A stretch of 38,915 nt of DNA, taken from contig NZ_BMML01000048.1 in assembly GCF_014645815.1 (NCBI RefSeq), forward strand, positions 1 through 38,915. Direction: 5' to 3'. The notes below the pieces were generated by a model. That model saw nothing but the letters and a program-made list of their open reading frames with translations. It was not told the DNA's origin and did not search any database. Both the position numbers and the translations under genes were made by a program. Shown here in pieces: positions 17,470 to 26,252 of this stretch; positions within the stretch are counted from its first letter, which is position 1, and every line of letters starts with the position of its first letter. The DNA is from Streptomyces fuscichromogenes (lineage in GTDB: Bacteria > Actinomycetota > Actinomycetes > Streptomycetales > Streptomycetaceae).

Positions 17470-17561
17470 CGGGCATCGGCGGACTGGCCGCGCTCGGCCG
17501 TGCCGGAGCCGTGGACGCTCGGAAGCCGCGGTGGGCACGGCGCCACGCTACGACGGGAAAA

Positions 17562-18473
17562 TCAGCGGTGCCGTGTGTGTCGCACGAGGGCGCTCTCGAC
17601 GGCGGTGGCCATCACGCTCTCGCCCATGGCGTTGGGGTGCACCGGCGCCGCCGGTGTCTCGGGCGCGAAGGTTTCGATCCAACGCTCCCCGGTCGGTTTG
17701 CACAGGTCGTGGCCGATACTCGGCGTGTACGTGTTCACGTACCGAGCCCCGTTCTTGCGTGCCTGGCGAAACAGCATCGCGTTGAGCTCTTTTTCCTTGT
17801 CCCGGAGCCAGGCGAAGTCGCCCACGGCCAGTGGCACGGTCTTGCTGGTGCACCCCACTCCATCGTCGGGGAAGAGGTCGGGGTAGCCGACCACCACGAC
17901 CTTGGCGTGCGGCGCGCGATGGTGTACGGCACGCAACACCTGTGCGACCTTGGGTGCGGTCTGGTCGATCGCGTCCGAGATCTGGTCTTCGTACACGCTC
18001 GTGTAGTGAGTCTGGCAGGGGGTGCCCGTCGGGTCGGTGGCCGTCAGCTGGGCGCAGGTGCCCAGCACGGTCGAGAAGCCGATGTCATTGCCACCGATGG
18101 TGATGGTGACCAGGTCGGTACCTCTGTTGAGGGCACCGAGCTGGGCCGGCACACCGTCCGTCTGCGATGCCGTCATGTCGGCAGTGGTGGCACCCGAGCA
18201 GCTGACATCCGTCAGCGCCGCGCCCCGAGACTGTGCCACCAGTGAGGGGTAGTTCTGGTTCGAGCGCAGACAGGTCGCGTCGACCTGGTCGGGCACGAGC
18301 GGCGCCGAGGCGTACGAGTCGCCGAGAGCGACGTAGTGCGCCTTGAACTCCCTCTTGGGGGCCGTGCTCGCCACAGCCGTCCCGGCCGGGGCAAGAACCG
18401 CGCCGGCAGAGAGGAGTGCGGCACCCGCTATGAGCGTGCGCCCCGCGCGAGAGGGCCGAAACGGGTTCTTCAA
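17562..18473 (-). CDS. Secreted SGNH/GDSL-family lipase or esterase
   Basis: The 303-residue protein starts with a signal peptide: MKNPFRPSRAGR basic end, a hydrophobic stretch to about residue 32, and an Ala-rich cleavage area near AVAST. Block I is GDSYAS (catalytic Ser) near 52, block III is GGND near 128, and block V is PVHPNAMGE near 282, which supplies the His of the Asp/Glu-x-x-His pair. Six cysteines outside the signal fit the disulfides of Streptomyces extracellular lipases of this family. It would hydrolyse esters outside the cell. It is transcribed toward the hairpin at 17437. No clear link to the neighbouring clusters is seen. Confidence 0.92.
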   Translation of the reverse strand: MKNPFRPSRAGRTLIAGAALLSAGAVLAPAGTAVASTAPKREFKAHYVALGDSYASAPLVPDQVDATCLRSNQNYPSLVAQSRGAALTDVSCSGATTADMTASQTDGVPAQLGALNRGTDLVTITIGGNDIGFSTVLGTCAQLTATDPTGTPCQTHYTSVYEDQISDAIDQTAPKVAQVLRAVHHRAPHAKVVVVGYPDLFPDDGVGCTSKTVPLAVGDFAWLRDKEKELNAMLFRQARKNGARYVNTYTPSIGHDLCKPTGERWIETFAPETPAAPVHPNAMGESVMATAVESALVRHTRHR

Positions 18474-18896
18474 AGATTTGTCCTTCCGATAGCGGTCGAG
18501 GGGGGGTCTGTCCGGAACGGTCTCGCGGTCATCCGTCTTGAGGTCGAACTACCGCGTGTGACAACCAAGTTGAGACAGATCACCCAACCTTCACACGTAT
18601 CGGCGGACGTTGTGGGGTCGAGGATCCAGGCTACGATTCGATCAACTCCATCTGGGCCGGATCTCTGGCACACCTTGCCTCCTGAGGGCCGGTTGTCTCG
18701 ATGGAAGAGTCATCAGGCCGACGCCTGAACGCCGGTTCCCCGTCAACTGCGAGCTGCGGCATCACGGCAGTTCGCCCGGACAGATCCTGGAGGATTTCGC
18801 GCCGGATGTGTTCGAGCCGTTCGCTCGGGCGGATCAGCGGCGATGGGGCGTGGTGAACCGCTCGGGGATCGGGGTGGGCTCCATGCGTTGATCCCA
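18474..18896. other. Lipase upstream region
   Basis: This holds the lipase promoter on the minus strand. I see no reliable gene. The right part merges with transposase debris, and frames continuing from it (for example the one reading through 18834) lose any resemblance to transposases. Confidence 0.3.
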
Positions 18897-19051
18897 GCTG
18901 CCGGTCGGGGCTGATGTTGGTCTCGTGCGCGTGGGGCGGGATGTCTCCGATCGCGGTGTGGAGGCTCTGGTCGTTGCACCGGTCCGCCCATTGCGCGGTG
19001 GCGAGTTCGACGTCGGCGAGGCCGTGCCAGGGCCTGCGTTGGTGTCTTGAC
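18897..19051 (-). pseudogene. IS3-family transposase C-terminal fragment
   Basis: The minus strand reads RRPWHGLADVELATAQWADR, then NDQSLHTAIGDIPPHAHETN. This is the end of the IS3-type integrase core, where intact enzymes have WYNxxRLHxxIGxxPPxEYE. Key aromatic residues are already changed and neither the first Asp nor a start is present. Confidence 0.65.
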
Positions 19052-19274
19052 CGGCCGTCGACAGCGCGTGAGGTGCGCCGTCAGCAGCTGGCCGATCAAG
19101 TTGACGGAATCCCCAGGCTGCGGCCCGAATCGCCTTCACCGCGGTCCTGTTGAGGCTCGCCGGGCTGGGACCAGCGGTGATCGCACGACGGCCAGCAGCA
19201 ACATGTACCGGACGGTTCTGAAGCGGAGGCGACGGACCGTGATCGGCTACACCACGACGGGGACACGACCACTG

Positions 19275-19385
19275 GCGCCCTGTCTCACGGACTCCGGCTC
19301 CTTGAGCCCGAAGGAGGGCTGTCTCTTCCCATTCATGAAACGACAGACACCGCCCCGCGAGCGGGCCAAGGTCGACCGACGGCAT
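19275..19385 (-). pseudogene. IS30-family transposase N-terminal fragment
   Basis: From ATG 19385 the minus strand reads PLAGRCLSFHEWEETALLRA, then QGAGVRETGRQ. This matches the GRYLSFxEREEIALLRAxGxGVREIAR start of IS30-type transposases. The similarity stops where the helix-turn-helix should continue (SPSTISRELRRN), so it is a short relic. Confidence 0.6.
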
Positions 19386-19514
19386 GCCCCCGTTGCCGGA
19401 ACCATCGGGTACCGGCAGCCGGGGACACACCGACCACAGCAGCGGCCTCCTCGCTGAGGAGTCTAGGCCGACGGACGTGTCATGACTCGTTCCTCTCAGG
19501 GAATCGAGCCTTAA

Positions 19515-19655
19515 TCAGCCCCGGAGCGGTGCACGGCATCGGGAGCAGACCGCTTTCCAAGGCCCAGGGTGTTTCGGCAGGTCATGCCAGGAGATCCCGG
19601 TCCAGATCTTGCGGATCATGCCATTGATGACCTGCCGGTCTTCCACGCACGGTCG
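19515..19655 (-). pseudogene. IS5-family transposase N-terminal fragment
   Basis: The minus strand reads DRQVINGMIRKIWTGISWHD, then LPKHPGPWKAV, and stops at TGA 19515-19517. IS5-type transposases have RxVINGMxYxxRTGxxWRDLPxxxGPW at this place. It is a third unrelated IS scrap within 800 bases. Confidence 0.6.
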
Positions 19656-19859
19656 CTCTGTGCTGGTGCATCACCCTGCCACACCGCGTCGAGGCACGGC
19701 GCGCAAGAACGCAGTGGAGCGGGTCCTTGAATGCGCTCAGAGAAAGAGCAGAACGTGCCGCATGATGGTGTGCGTCTCTCTACGAGACATCGCTGTCCAG
19801 CCGGCCGTGGCCGGCCGTCACCCCGGACTGTCGGAGAACGTCCGCGGTGACGGCCTGGT
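19656..19859. other. No gene seen
   Basis: Open frames here are shadows without codon bias or recognisable motifs. It is probably the rest of the transposase debris. Confidence 0.3.
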
Positions 19860-20042
19860 TCACGTCCATGGGTTGGTCTCGTCTGTCCCATCACCGAACG
19901 CGACACTTCGCACGGTCGTGGTGGACTGGGAATGAACGGCGCTCTCGGCGGCGGCTGCGCCCACCAGAACCAGGATGCCTGCCACGATGCCTGCTCCGGC
20001 AGCCTTCGTGATCTCCGTGCGAAGCGTGAAGTTGCTGTTCAT
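19860..20042 (-). CDS. Small single-helix membrane or secreted protein (60 aa)
   Basis: ATG 20042 is preceded by GGGAGGACAG, a good ribosome site about 10 bases upstream. The product has a charged start (TLRTEITKAAG) and one hydrophobic segment (AGIVAGILVLVGAAAAESAV, about 17-36), then a polar tail to residue 60. It looks like a secreted peptide or single-helix membrane protein. No family is recognised. It has a normal start and ribosome site, so expression is plausible, but the length makes it uncertain. Confidence 0.5.
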   Translation of the reverse strand: MNSNFTLRTEITKAAGAGIVAGILVLVGAAAAESAVHSQSTTTVRSVAFGDGTDETNPWT

Positions 20043-20265
20043 GTAGACGCCTGTCCTCCCTCGTGTGATGCCCCTTTGGGGCCTCTGAAGGAAAAGTTAG
20101 GAGTCGCCTCGATCTCGCTGCTTTGACTGCGCTATCCCTTGCGGATAGCGGGCAGCGGCTGGTTCCCGCGAGCGGTCTGTCGGTGGCGACCGACCCTCTG
20201 GTTCGGCCGTCGTCGAGACATCGGAGGCCGGGGCACATCACGCCCTCCACCGAGCCCCGAACGGT
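20043..20265. other. Gap upstream of the small membrane protein
   Basis: The promoter of the 60-residue protein should lie here, as should the end of the ATPase transcript. No clear hairpin or promoter boxes were found by eye. Confidence 0.3.
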
Positions 20266-22356
20266 TCAGCCTGCCTCGGAGGCACTGGCCATCTCGTACT
20301 GCCAGAGGTACCAGGCAATCTTCGCCAGCCCTCGTTTCAGATAGCGTCGATAGGTGCTGAACGACATCGACAGGTTACGGGCCACGGCCTGCTGCGTTCC
20401 GCCACCGACGACGTAGGTCGACCAGACGACAGCCCTCACGCCCCGGGCTTTCGGGTCCTCGTCGATCGCCTCGATGGCCCGAACGATCAACTCTCGCAGA
20501 GCCTGATCCCGCTCCCCCGGCGGCAGGGCTGCAACCAGACGTACCTTGAGGAGAGGATTGGCCGTGAACTGCTCCCGCTGATGCCAGGACCTCAGGGCAT
20601 CATGCACGGCGTCGTCGAACACGGCTCGTGACAAGGCTTCCACATGCGTCGTGTACCGGCGTGTGGGTACCTGAGACCCGAAGAGCATCCGTCTGTCCAG
20701 AAGCTTGATCCAGTCGGCGACTGTGACAGCACGCCAGTCGAGCCCCAGCAGGGCAGTTGGTCGTTGCTCGCCTGGTATCACGGCTATCTCCCGAAAGTCC
20801 ACGAGCCGGAGGAGCGGCAGCAGCGACGAGTCGGCTTCCAGGGCAATGAACAGGCGTATGAATTCCGAAATATCGGACTTAAGGGCAGCAAGCGTGACGC
20901 GGGCCAGCATCCGGGTCTCCACAGCGGAACTCTGTGAATGTTCTTCCCGCGTCACCATGAATCTGACCAGATGGAACGGCTCACCGGATCGGAGTCCTGT
21001 CCCCTCGCCATGATTCTGGAGGGCCGCGAGCACCGGGTCGATGAGCACTTCCGCAGCGTCCCAACGGTCGAAACGCAAGAGACACTGGAATCCCAGCACC
21101 TCTCCGTTGACTGCAGACCGGTACACGACGAAGGACTGCGGTTGTCTGGTCACCCAGAAATCGACCAACTCACCGGCCGACTCACCGAACATCTCACACG
21201 CGAGACGGCGTACGTCCCTGCCATCGGCGGCGGCATAACGGGTCTCGTGGATTTTTTCTTGAAAGCCGTTCAAGTGCCATCTGCCGCGTGTCTGCATGTA
21301 GAGAAGAGCCGACGCTGCCCTCAAGGCCATACTGTGGGACGGACTGTCCACCAGGCCTCGCACATACACACGCATCGTCTCGTGCATGGCCAGGTATGCG
21401 TGGGGAGCACGCCATTTCAGATCCCGGTCGACTGCTTCTGCAACGACCGTTATCGGTCGCAGGCCATAGTCACCGGCCATGATGCAAGGAAGTTCGCGCA
21501 GCCAGGCGAACGTTTCCTCGGCGTGTTCCGGAATCACTGCACGCAGAAGGTCCTCGGTCGTGTCCAGAGTATGAGCACAGATCTCGAGCGCGCGTCGGTG
21601 GGCAGGTGTAGGCAAGCGCCCCACTAACTGGCGCATCAGGTGATCGATGACAAACAGAGAAGGCTGCCACTCATCGTGCAGAGCTGCGTCATCCGCCTTG
21701 TCCCACGCCGATAGACGCAAGGCGAGAGGATGTCCGTCCGCGAACGAGGCACGGAAGTTCCTTCCGGAACCGCTGACTTTCATCTGCTCAAGCAACGTCG
21801 TCGACTCCTCCGCCGACAGTCCGGCGAGCTCGACGACGTCGGTGACATCCGTCCAGACAAGATCCGCCAGCCACTTCGGGGGCGGCGCGCGCCATCCTGC
21901 CAGCACGACCAGCGCTCCTCGCGGGGCCGCGGGCAGGTAGCAATCCTTTATCCATTCCTCCAGGTGACTCACAGCATCCACGGAATCGACGAGGAGGACT
22001 GGCCGTTGCAGTTCCGACAGACTGGCTGCGCGGGAAAATGCTTCCTTGGTCGGTTCGATGTGCGAAGCGTCCACTGCGACGACGGTCCGGCCGGACTCCA
22101 TTGCCTCGATGGCGAAACGTCTCAGCAGAGTGGACTTGCCAATACCGACAGGACCGTGCACATGCAGCACCCGCAGAGCACACTCGTCGTCCGCCAGTGC
22201 CCTTCGGAAAGTGGCCAATTCTGCTGTCCGGCCGACGAACTGGCGAAGAAATTTCTGCTCATGCTCCGACGCCCTAAGAGATGGTTCAGACGACCGCACT
22301 GTAGATTTTTCCTCGTCTGCAGTGTCCGGCGACTCCAAAATCCGCACAGCCCGCAC
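20266..22356 (-). CDS. Large NTPase regulator: P-loop domain plus C-terminal sigma4-like helix-turn-helix
   Basis: The 696-residue protein has FVGRTAEL near 40 and Walker A GPVGIGKSTLLRRF near 69, then a Walker B-like RPVLLVDSVD near 117. A GLSAEESTTLL winged segment follows, as in STAND/AAA16 ATPases. A long middle part has no repeats I recognise; it contains an acetyltransferase-like stretch (FVVYRSAVNGEVLGFQCLLRF near 405). The C-terminus (about 645-690: TQQAVARNLSMSFSTYRRYL, then KRGLAKIAWYLW) looks like a sigma70 region 4/LuxR-type helix-turn-helix. It could be an ATP-dependent transcription switch; target unknown. The start is uncertain: GTG 22356 has no good ribosome site. DNA here is visibly less GC-rich than the flanking biosynthetic genes, suggesting transfer. 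Confidence 0.75.
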   Translation of the reverse strand: MRAVRILESPDTADEEKSTVRSSEPSLRASEHEQKFLRQFVGRTAELATFRRALADDECALRVLHVHGPVGIGKSTLLRRFAIEAMESGRTVVAVDASHIEPTKEAFSRAASLSELQRPVLLVDSVDAVSHLEEWIKDCYLPAAPRGALVVLAGWRAPPPKWLADLVWTDVTDVVELAGLSAEESTTLLEQMKVSGSGRNFRASFADGHPLALRLSAWDKADDAALHDEWQPSLFVIDHLMRQLVGRLPTPAHRRALEICAHTLDTTEDLLRAVIPEHAEETFAWLRELPCIMAGDYGLRPITVVAEAVDRDLKWRAPHAYLAMHETMRVYVRGLVDSPSHSMALRAASALLYMQTRGRWHLNGFQEKIHETRYAAADGRDVRRLACEMFGESAGELVDFWVTRQPQSFVVYRSAVNGEVLGFQCLLRFDRWDAAEVLIDPVLAALQNHGEGTGLRSGEPFHLVRFMVTREEHSQSSAVETRMLARVTLAALKSDISEFIRLFIALEADSSLLPLLRLVDFREIAVIPGEQRPTALLGLDWRAVTVADWIKLLDRRMLFGSQVPTRRYTTHVEALSRAVFDDAVHDALRSWHQREQFTANPLLKVRLVAALPPGERDQALRELIVRAIEAIDEDPKARGVRAVVWSTYVVGGGTQQAVARNLSMSFSTYRRYLKRGLAKIAWYLWQYEMASASEAG

Positions 22357-22471
22357 GGACAGGACAGAACTACACCTTCACACTTGCATTTCCATCGTCG
22401 AGCCAACGGCGTCGCGCACGCCAGGTCCGTCGCATTATCCCGCGAGAACTTTGGCCGGTAATCTCTGATGT

Positions 22472-22669
22472 CTACCGACGCCTTCGACCTCTCCAAACGA
22501 TCCCGCCGCACGCCGCGAAAGCGAAAATCAGGGAGGATACATACGTAGGATCGGAGGCATCACCGGTACTGAGCAAATAGATCAGCGAAAACAACGAGAC
22601 CACGATACCTAGGTAGCCAACGACGACCACCCTCCTCGGCCGAACCTCACCATCACGCTGTTCGGACAT
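22472..22669 (-). CDS. Small two-helix membrane protein (65 aa)
   Basis: ATG 22669 is preceded by AGAGGGG, about 7 bases upstream; an in-frame start at 22720 has no such site. The product begins MSEQRDGEVRPRR and has two hydrophobic segments (VVVVGYLGIVVSLFSLIYLL and YVSSLIFAFAACGGIVW) and an Arg-rich end. The short polar link between them (STGDASDPT) makes a hairpin-like membrane protein. It lies 115 bases upstream of the large NTPase on the same strand and may be co-transcribed with it. No family is recognised. Confidence 0.6.
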   Translation of the reverse strand: MSEQRDGEVRPRRVVVVGYLGIVVSLFSLIYLLSTGDASDPTYVSSLIFAFAACGGIVWRGRRRR

Positions 22670-22739
22670 GACTTGCCCCTCTTCTGGTTTACGGCAGAGC
22701 ACTGTTGCAACGGCTTTCACGTACTAACACGGCACCGAG

Positions 22740-22900
22740 AGGATCCAGGGTTCACACCCGCCGCCGAAGGACTGGCCTTGAGGCGGTAGCCGGGCCCGTC
22801 GAGGTAGATCACTTGGCACTGGTGCAGAAGCCGGTCGAGGATGGCTGTGGCGAGGCAGCTTCGATTCTCTGTCGCCGAACCACCAGCCCGAGGATCCATG
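22740..22900 (-). pseudogene. IS21 IstB-like ATPase C-terminal fragment
   Basis: The minus strand reads CLATAILDRLLHQCQVIYLD, then GPGYRLK, matching the end of IstB helpers (AAxLDRLLHxxxVIxxxGxSYRLR). No Walker motifs are present. It continues in frame from the IS256 fragment upstream, so two unrelated element ends are fused. Confidence 0.6.
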
Positions 22901-23085
22901 GGAGGCAATCCGGTGGTTGACAAGACGGCGCGATCCAGCGGCCGTTCTTCGAACCCGGTCAGCTCGGCATCCAGCTCGCCGCAGATGCGGGAGAACCTGG
23001 ACTTGGGAACCCCGCGGTCCGCACCGAGTGCGTTGACCAGGTCGCGACCGAGCAGGTCGAGACGCCGTCCGCATAAGCCTCCATC
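22901..23085 (-). pseudogene. IS256-family transposase N-terminal fragment
   Basis: The minus strand reads VVVMEAYADGVSTCSV, then after a one-base frame change DLVNALGADRGVPKSRFSRI and EERPLD. IS256/mutator transposases have the EMYxxGxSTRxV...LG...S+S.VS.I segment here. There is no catalytic DDE core left. Confidence 0.6.
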
Positions 23086-23109
23086 ACCACGACGGACAGC
23101 CTCCGGTCA

Positions 23110-23646
23110 CGGGCGGGCTCGGCGGCGGCAGCGGCGGCCTCACGCAGGGTGACCTCGCCGACTAGAAGATCCCCGCGCAGGAGGTGCTGACCACCGCAGT
23201 CGCCCCCTCGCCGGTGGTGGTGCCGCCTGACCGGCTCGCCGAACTGGCCCGGCTCCTCAACGACGGCGGCGAGGCGATGCCGTTCGCCGGAGCGGGCTGT
23301 GCCGACGCCCACGACGAGGTGATGGCCGTCGCGGGCCGGCGCTGGTCGAGCTGATTACGGATCCGGGCGCGCTGCCCATCCCGCCGAAGATCACCGCCGA
23401 CAGGATGCGCGGTTTCGCACTGGACGCAAGCCGTACCGTCCTGGACGGCGGCGCCGGCAAGATACTCCAGTTGGCTCACAGCAACCTCCGCAACATCCAC
23501 CACCCGTGACCCGCGCCACCGCTGACGCCTGGGGCCCCGGGGCAGCCCGAGGCTCCAGGACCGCACGTTCGGGCAGGACTTGGCGGCACGCGAGACTGTC
23601 ACGGAGAGCTTTCTCGGGCGGGCTCGGCGGCGGCAGCGGCGGCCTC
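23110..23646. repeat. 32-bp perfect direct repeat pair flanking the TPP-enzyme remnant
   Basis: Positions 23110-23141 and 23615-23646 are identical over 32 bases (both start CGGGCGGGCTCGGCGG and end GGCGGCCTC) and lie 505 bases apart in the same orientation. The remnant at 23166-23509 lies between them. The repeat is GC-rich and low-complexity but the exact match is long, so it may mark a recombination or duplication joint. Confidence 0.8.
23166..23509 (+). pseudogene. Thiamine-pyrophosphate enzyme (pyruvate oxidase/dehydrogenase-like) remnant
   Basis: Two segments of a PoxB-like protein remain. The first (from 23166) reads VVVPPDRLAELARLLNDGG, then AGAGCADAHDEVMAVAG, the start of the middle domain. 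The second, in another frame from 23342, reads DPGALPIPPKITADRMRGFA, then RTVLDGGAGK and HSNLRNIHHP before TGA 23507-23509, the exact C-terminal layout of this family. The several hundred residues between, including the TPP-binding GDG...NN motif, are gone. Confidence 0.7.
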
Positions 23647-23649
23647 GCG

Positions 23650-23980
23650 GGCCGAGATACCCGGAGAAGGGAACCACAGGAATATCAGCGTTCCACCGAG
23701 GGCCGACACCCATAGAGTGCAGCGGAGGCCGATGAGATCACCCAGTACTCCGCTCAGCAGAGATCCCAGTGACCGCGTACCGAGGCTGACCAGTTGGAAA
23801 GCTCCTCTGCTCTGCAGCGTGGCCGAAGAGTGTCCGGTACCGATGCCGTGAAGATCGACCCGACGGCGATGTTCTGCAGCGCGCGACCACCGCCGGAAAC
23901 GAGCAGTGCCGACAGGAGCAGGGACAGCGTGAGGTCCGAGAGTGCTCCGCCGCTCAGGGCGAGCAGAAGCGGCGTGAAGA
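23650..23980 (-). pseudogene. MFS transporter C-terminal fragment
   Basis: The minus strand reads LLSALLVSGGGRALQNIAVG and FTASVPDTL. After a frame change it continues RGAFQLVSLGTRSLGSLLSG, then LGLR-like IGLRCTLWVSA and LIFLWFPSPG. This is the last three or four helices of a major-facilitator exporter. The 5' two-thirds are missing and the fragment is fused in frame to a methyltransferase piece. Confidence 0.65.
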
Positions 23981-24291
23981 CTTCACCCATGGTCACCACT
24001 GCGTCGAAAAACCCCATATCCGGACGATTTCGTACATCAGCATGCAGGAAACGGACTGGGTCAACTTCCGGCTTTACCCGGGCAACCTGGAGCATGGATC
24101 CCGAATAGTCGATCCCGGCCACTTTGAATCCGGCCTTGGCCAGGCCCGGAGCCGACTTTCCGGAACCGCGCCCGATGTCCAGAAGTGTTTACCCGGGGGC
24201 GGCGCGAGAGTTCAGGAGCTCCGCATAAATCGGGACCAGGACGCGATAGTCCTGGGACTCGGGTCACGATATCGTACTGACCCCTAAGCCC
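23981..24291 (-). pseudogene. SAM-dependent methyltransferase fragment
   Basis: The minus strand reads VLVPIYAELL, then an in-frame TAA at 24189-24191, then LLDIGRGSGKSAPGLAKAGF (motif I, with Arg where Cys/Gly is usual), GIDYSGSMLQVAR (motif post-I) and VRFLHADVRN. The phrase DAVVTMGEVF is motif II-like and runs straight into the transporter fragment. It is a class I methyltransferase relic with no C-terminal half. Confidence 0.65.
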
Positions 24292-24582
24292 ATCGTTATA
24301 CAACTTCGCGGAATTGGTCCGCTCTCCCGTGCTGGCCCTTTTCCATCCTGCGCTCGCCGTCCGTCCCCGATGCATTATTATCCGATGCCAGCGGCAATAT
24401 TCAGCGACTTGAAGTGATCCGAATCACAGGGTATGGAATCAATGTGAACTCATGCCGGGTGTCCCTTTTTCCAGGCGATCCAGGATTCTTCCGTTCCTGG
24501 CGCGGAGGGCCCTCCCCGGGCCTCCGGTCGATCCCTCCCGCCCGGAGGACGCCGACTGCCGCCCTCCGGGCGAGCTGGGAAC
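24292..24582. terminator. Gap after the P450, possible weak terminator
   Basis: No gene is seen. A perfect 12-bp palindrome GGAGGGCCCTCC lies at 24504-24515, and CCTCCGG (24521-24527) can pair with CCGGAGG (24542-24548) over a 14-base loop, just beyond the end of the minus-strand rppA operon. Either could help end transcription, but neither is strong. Confidence 0.3.
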
Positions 24583-25812
24583 CTACCAAGCGACGGGAAG
24601 ACTCAACGGCAGCCGGTTGACGTTCTCCCGCTGCCACTCGATCTCGTGCTGAGGCACGGCCAGTTTCAGGCCGGGGAACCTTGCGAAGAGACTCGTCAGC
24701 GCAATCTCGATTTCCAGCCTTGCCAGCGGCTCCGCGGGGCAACGGTGCGCTCCCCATCCGAAAGTCATGTGGGGGACCTTGAGACGGTCCGGCTTCAGCT
24801 CATCCGGATCGGGGAACTTCTCGGGGTCCCGATTCGCCGCCATGTAGGCAACATGTACGACGTCACCGGACTTGATCATCTTGTCGCCGACCGTCACATC
24901 CTCAAGAGCGACACGGGGCGTGCCCACGCCACGCCGAAACGGTATGTACCGAAGCAGCTCTTCGAACGCCGCGGAGAAATCGGTCTCCGCCTGCCGCCTC
25001 AACGCCCCATCCGTCAGAAGGGTGAAGACTATGTTGCCCAGTTCGTTCGTGACGTTGTCATGCCCCGTGAGTATGAGGGATATGACCAGCGACACGACCT
25101 CGTCGTCCGTCAGCCGCTCCTCCTCCGCACCGGCAGTGAGCGACGACACGAGGTCGGTACCGGGGTCCCGCCTCCGTCGGTCGACGAGGGAGACGACATA
25201 GGCATGCAGCGTCTTCTGGGCTTCCAGAGCCGTCGTGCGGTGGGACGGATCGATTCTCTTGAGCGCGCCGACCTGGTCCATCAACCAGGCTTCGTCGTCC
25301 GAAGGGATGGCCAGCACCTGGCAGATGACCCTGGTCGGCAGCGGGTCAGCCACCGCCGACATGAAGTCGGCAGGTCCGTCGTCGGCCTTCATGGCCTCCA
25401 GCAGCTCGTCGACGGTCCGTTGGATCTGCCCGCGCATGCGGTCCAGCGCCCTCGACCCGAACGCGCCGGCCAGCGCTGACCGCATCTGCCGATGAACCGC
25501 GGGATCCTGCACGAAGATCGACCCCGGCGGAGCGATCGGCCGGGGGGTAATGCGCTCGAAATCGAGTCCGACCAACGCCGCGCGACTAAAACGCCGGTCC
25601 GTCGCGACTCGCTTCACTTCCTCGTAGCGAGTGACGATCCAGGCACCTCCCTCCCCGTACTCCAGGCTCATCTTGGAGTTCGGCTGGTCATACAAGAGGT
25701 GGCGCAGCTGCGGTTCCAGTCCCAGCCCGTCGATGTGAGGGAAGGGGCACTTCGGCAATTGCTCGGAAAGTTCCATTTCCTGTTCGCTCACTGAGGATTC
25801 TCCGATGCTCAT
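24583..25812 (-). CDS. Cytochrome P450 (CYP158-like)
   Basis: The 409-residue protein has the I-helix oxygen-activation motif LTGHDNVTN (248-256), the K-helix ELLR (285-288) and the heme loop FGWGAHRCPAEPLARLE with Cys358 as the iron ligand. The usual Gly two residues after Cys is Ala. AWIVTRYEEV, LLRYIPFRRGVGTPRVALED and VAYMAANRDPEKFPDPD resemble the CYP158 group, whose known members couple flaviolin next to rppA. Here it is the last gene of the rppA operon, about 20 bases after the NTF2-like gene, so a naphthalene-derived substrate is the natural inference. GTG 25815 precedes ATG 25812; the ribosome site is weak and I chose the ATG. A redox partner is not in the window. Confidence 0.93.
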   Translation of the reverse strand: MSIGESSVSEQEMELSEQLPKCPFPHIDGLGLEPQLRHLLYDQPNSKMSLEYGEGGAWIVTRYEEVKRVATDRRFSRAALVGLDFERITPRPIAPPGSIFVQDPAVHRQMRSALAGAFGSRALDRMRGQIQRTVDELLEAMKADDGPADFMSAVADPLPTRVICQVLAIPSDDEAWLMDQVGALKRIDPSHRTTALEAQKTLHAYVVSLVDRRRRDPGTDLVSSLTAGAEEERLTDDEVVSLVISLILTGHDNVTNELGNIVFTLLTDGALRRQAETDFSAAFEELLRYIPFRRGVGTPRVALEDVTVGDKMIKSGDVVHVAYMAANRDPEKFPDPDELKPDRLKVPHMTFGWGAHRCPAEPLARLEIEIALTSLFARFPGLKLAVPQHEIEWQRENVNRLPLSLPVAW

Positions 25813-25832
25813 CACGAATCCACGGTGGGGGA

Positions 25833-26252
25833 TCAGTGCTTCAGCCGACCGGCGAGCTTGGCCGGAGCGAAGGGGTTCTCCCAGTGCTCGACCAGCTTAC
25901 CGTCGGCGAAGCGCCACAGTCCGCAGAAGGGCATGACCACGTCGGCGGGCACCTTGGCCCGGATCATTCCCATGACCGTTCCGAAATACTCATTGGCGGC
26001 TATGTACTGCACATCCATGAACAATGTCCCACCGGTGGCCGCCAGAAGAGCGCGTTCGTGTTCGAGGGCCTTCGCCAGTCCGTGAATGTCGTCGTCCTCG
26101 GAGCGGCGCCCCGCAGGGTGCAGGACAATTCCTTCTGACGCCGTCTCGACGAGCCGATCGAAATCCTCATAAATGTAGCGGAGGACCCGGCAGTTCTCTT
26201 CGTGCCCCAGCGCCTCGATACTGTTCCCGATCGCTGAGCTGTTCGTGGTCAT
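25833..26252 (-). CDS. SnoaL/NTF2-like fold protein
   Basis: The 139-residue protein has the size and layout of the SnoaL-like/NTF2 superfamily. It has an N-terminal helix pair (ENCRVLRYIYEDFDRLVETA), a central ASEGIVLHPAGR strand and the closing PADVVMPFCGLWRFADGKLV and EHWENPF. The latter matches the fold's common F.dGkI.E.W sequence. Members act as polyketide cyclases, hydroxylases, isomerases or dehydratases. ATG 26252 overlaps the aldo-keto reductase stop (ATGA), with GAGGAG about 8 bases upstream, so the two are translationally coupled. A role in steering or closing a polyketide-derived ring is inferred from context only. Confidence 0.75.
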   Translation of the reverse strand: MTTNSSAIGNSIEALGHEENCRVLRYIYEDFDRLVETASEGIVLHPAGRRSEDDDIHGLAKALEHERALLAATGGTLFMDVQYIAANEYFGTVMGMIRAKVPADVVMPFCGLWRFADGKLVEHWENPFAPAKLAGRLKH

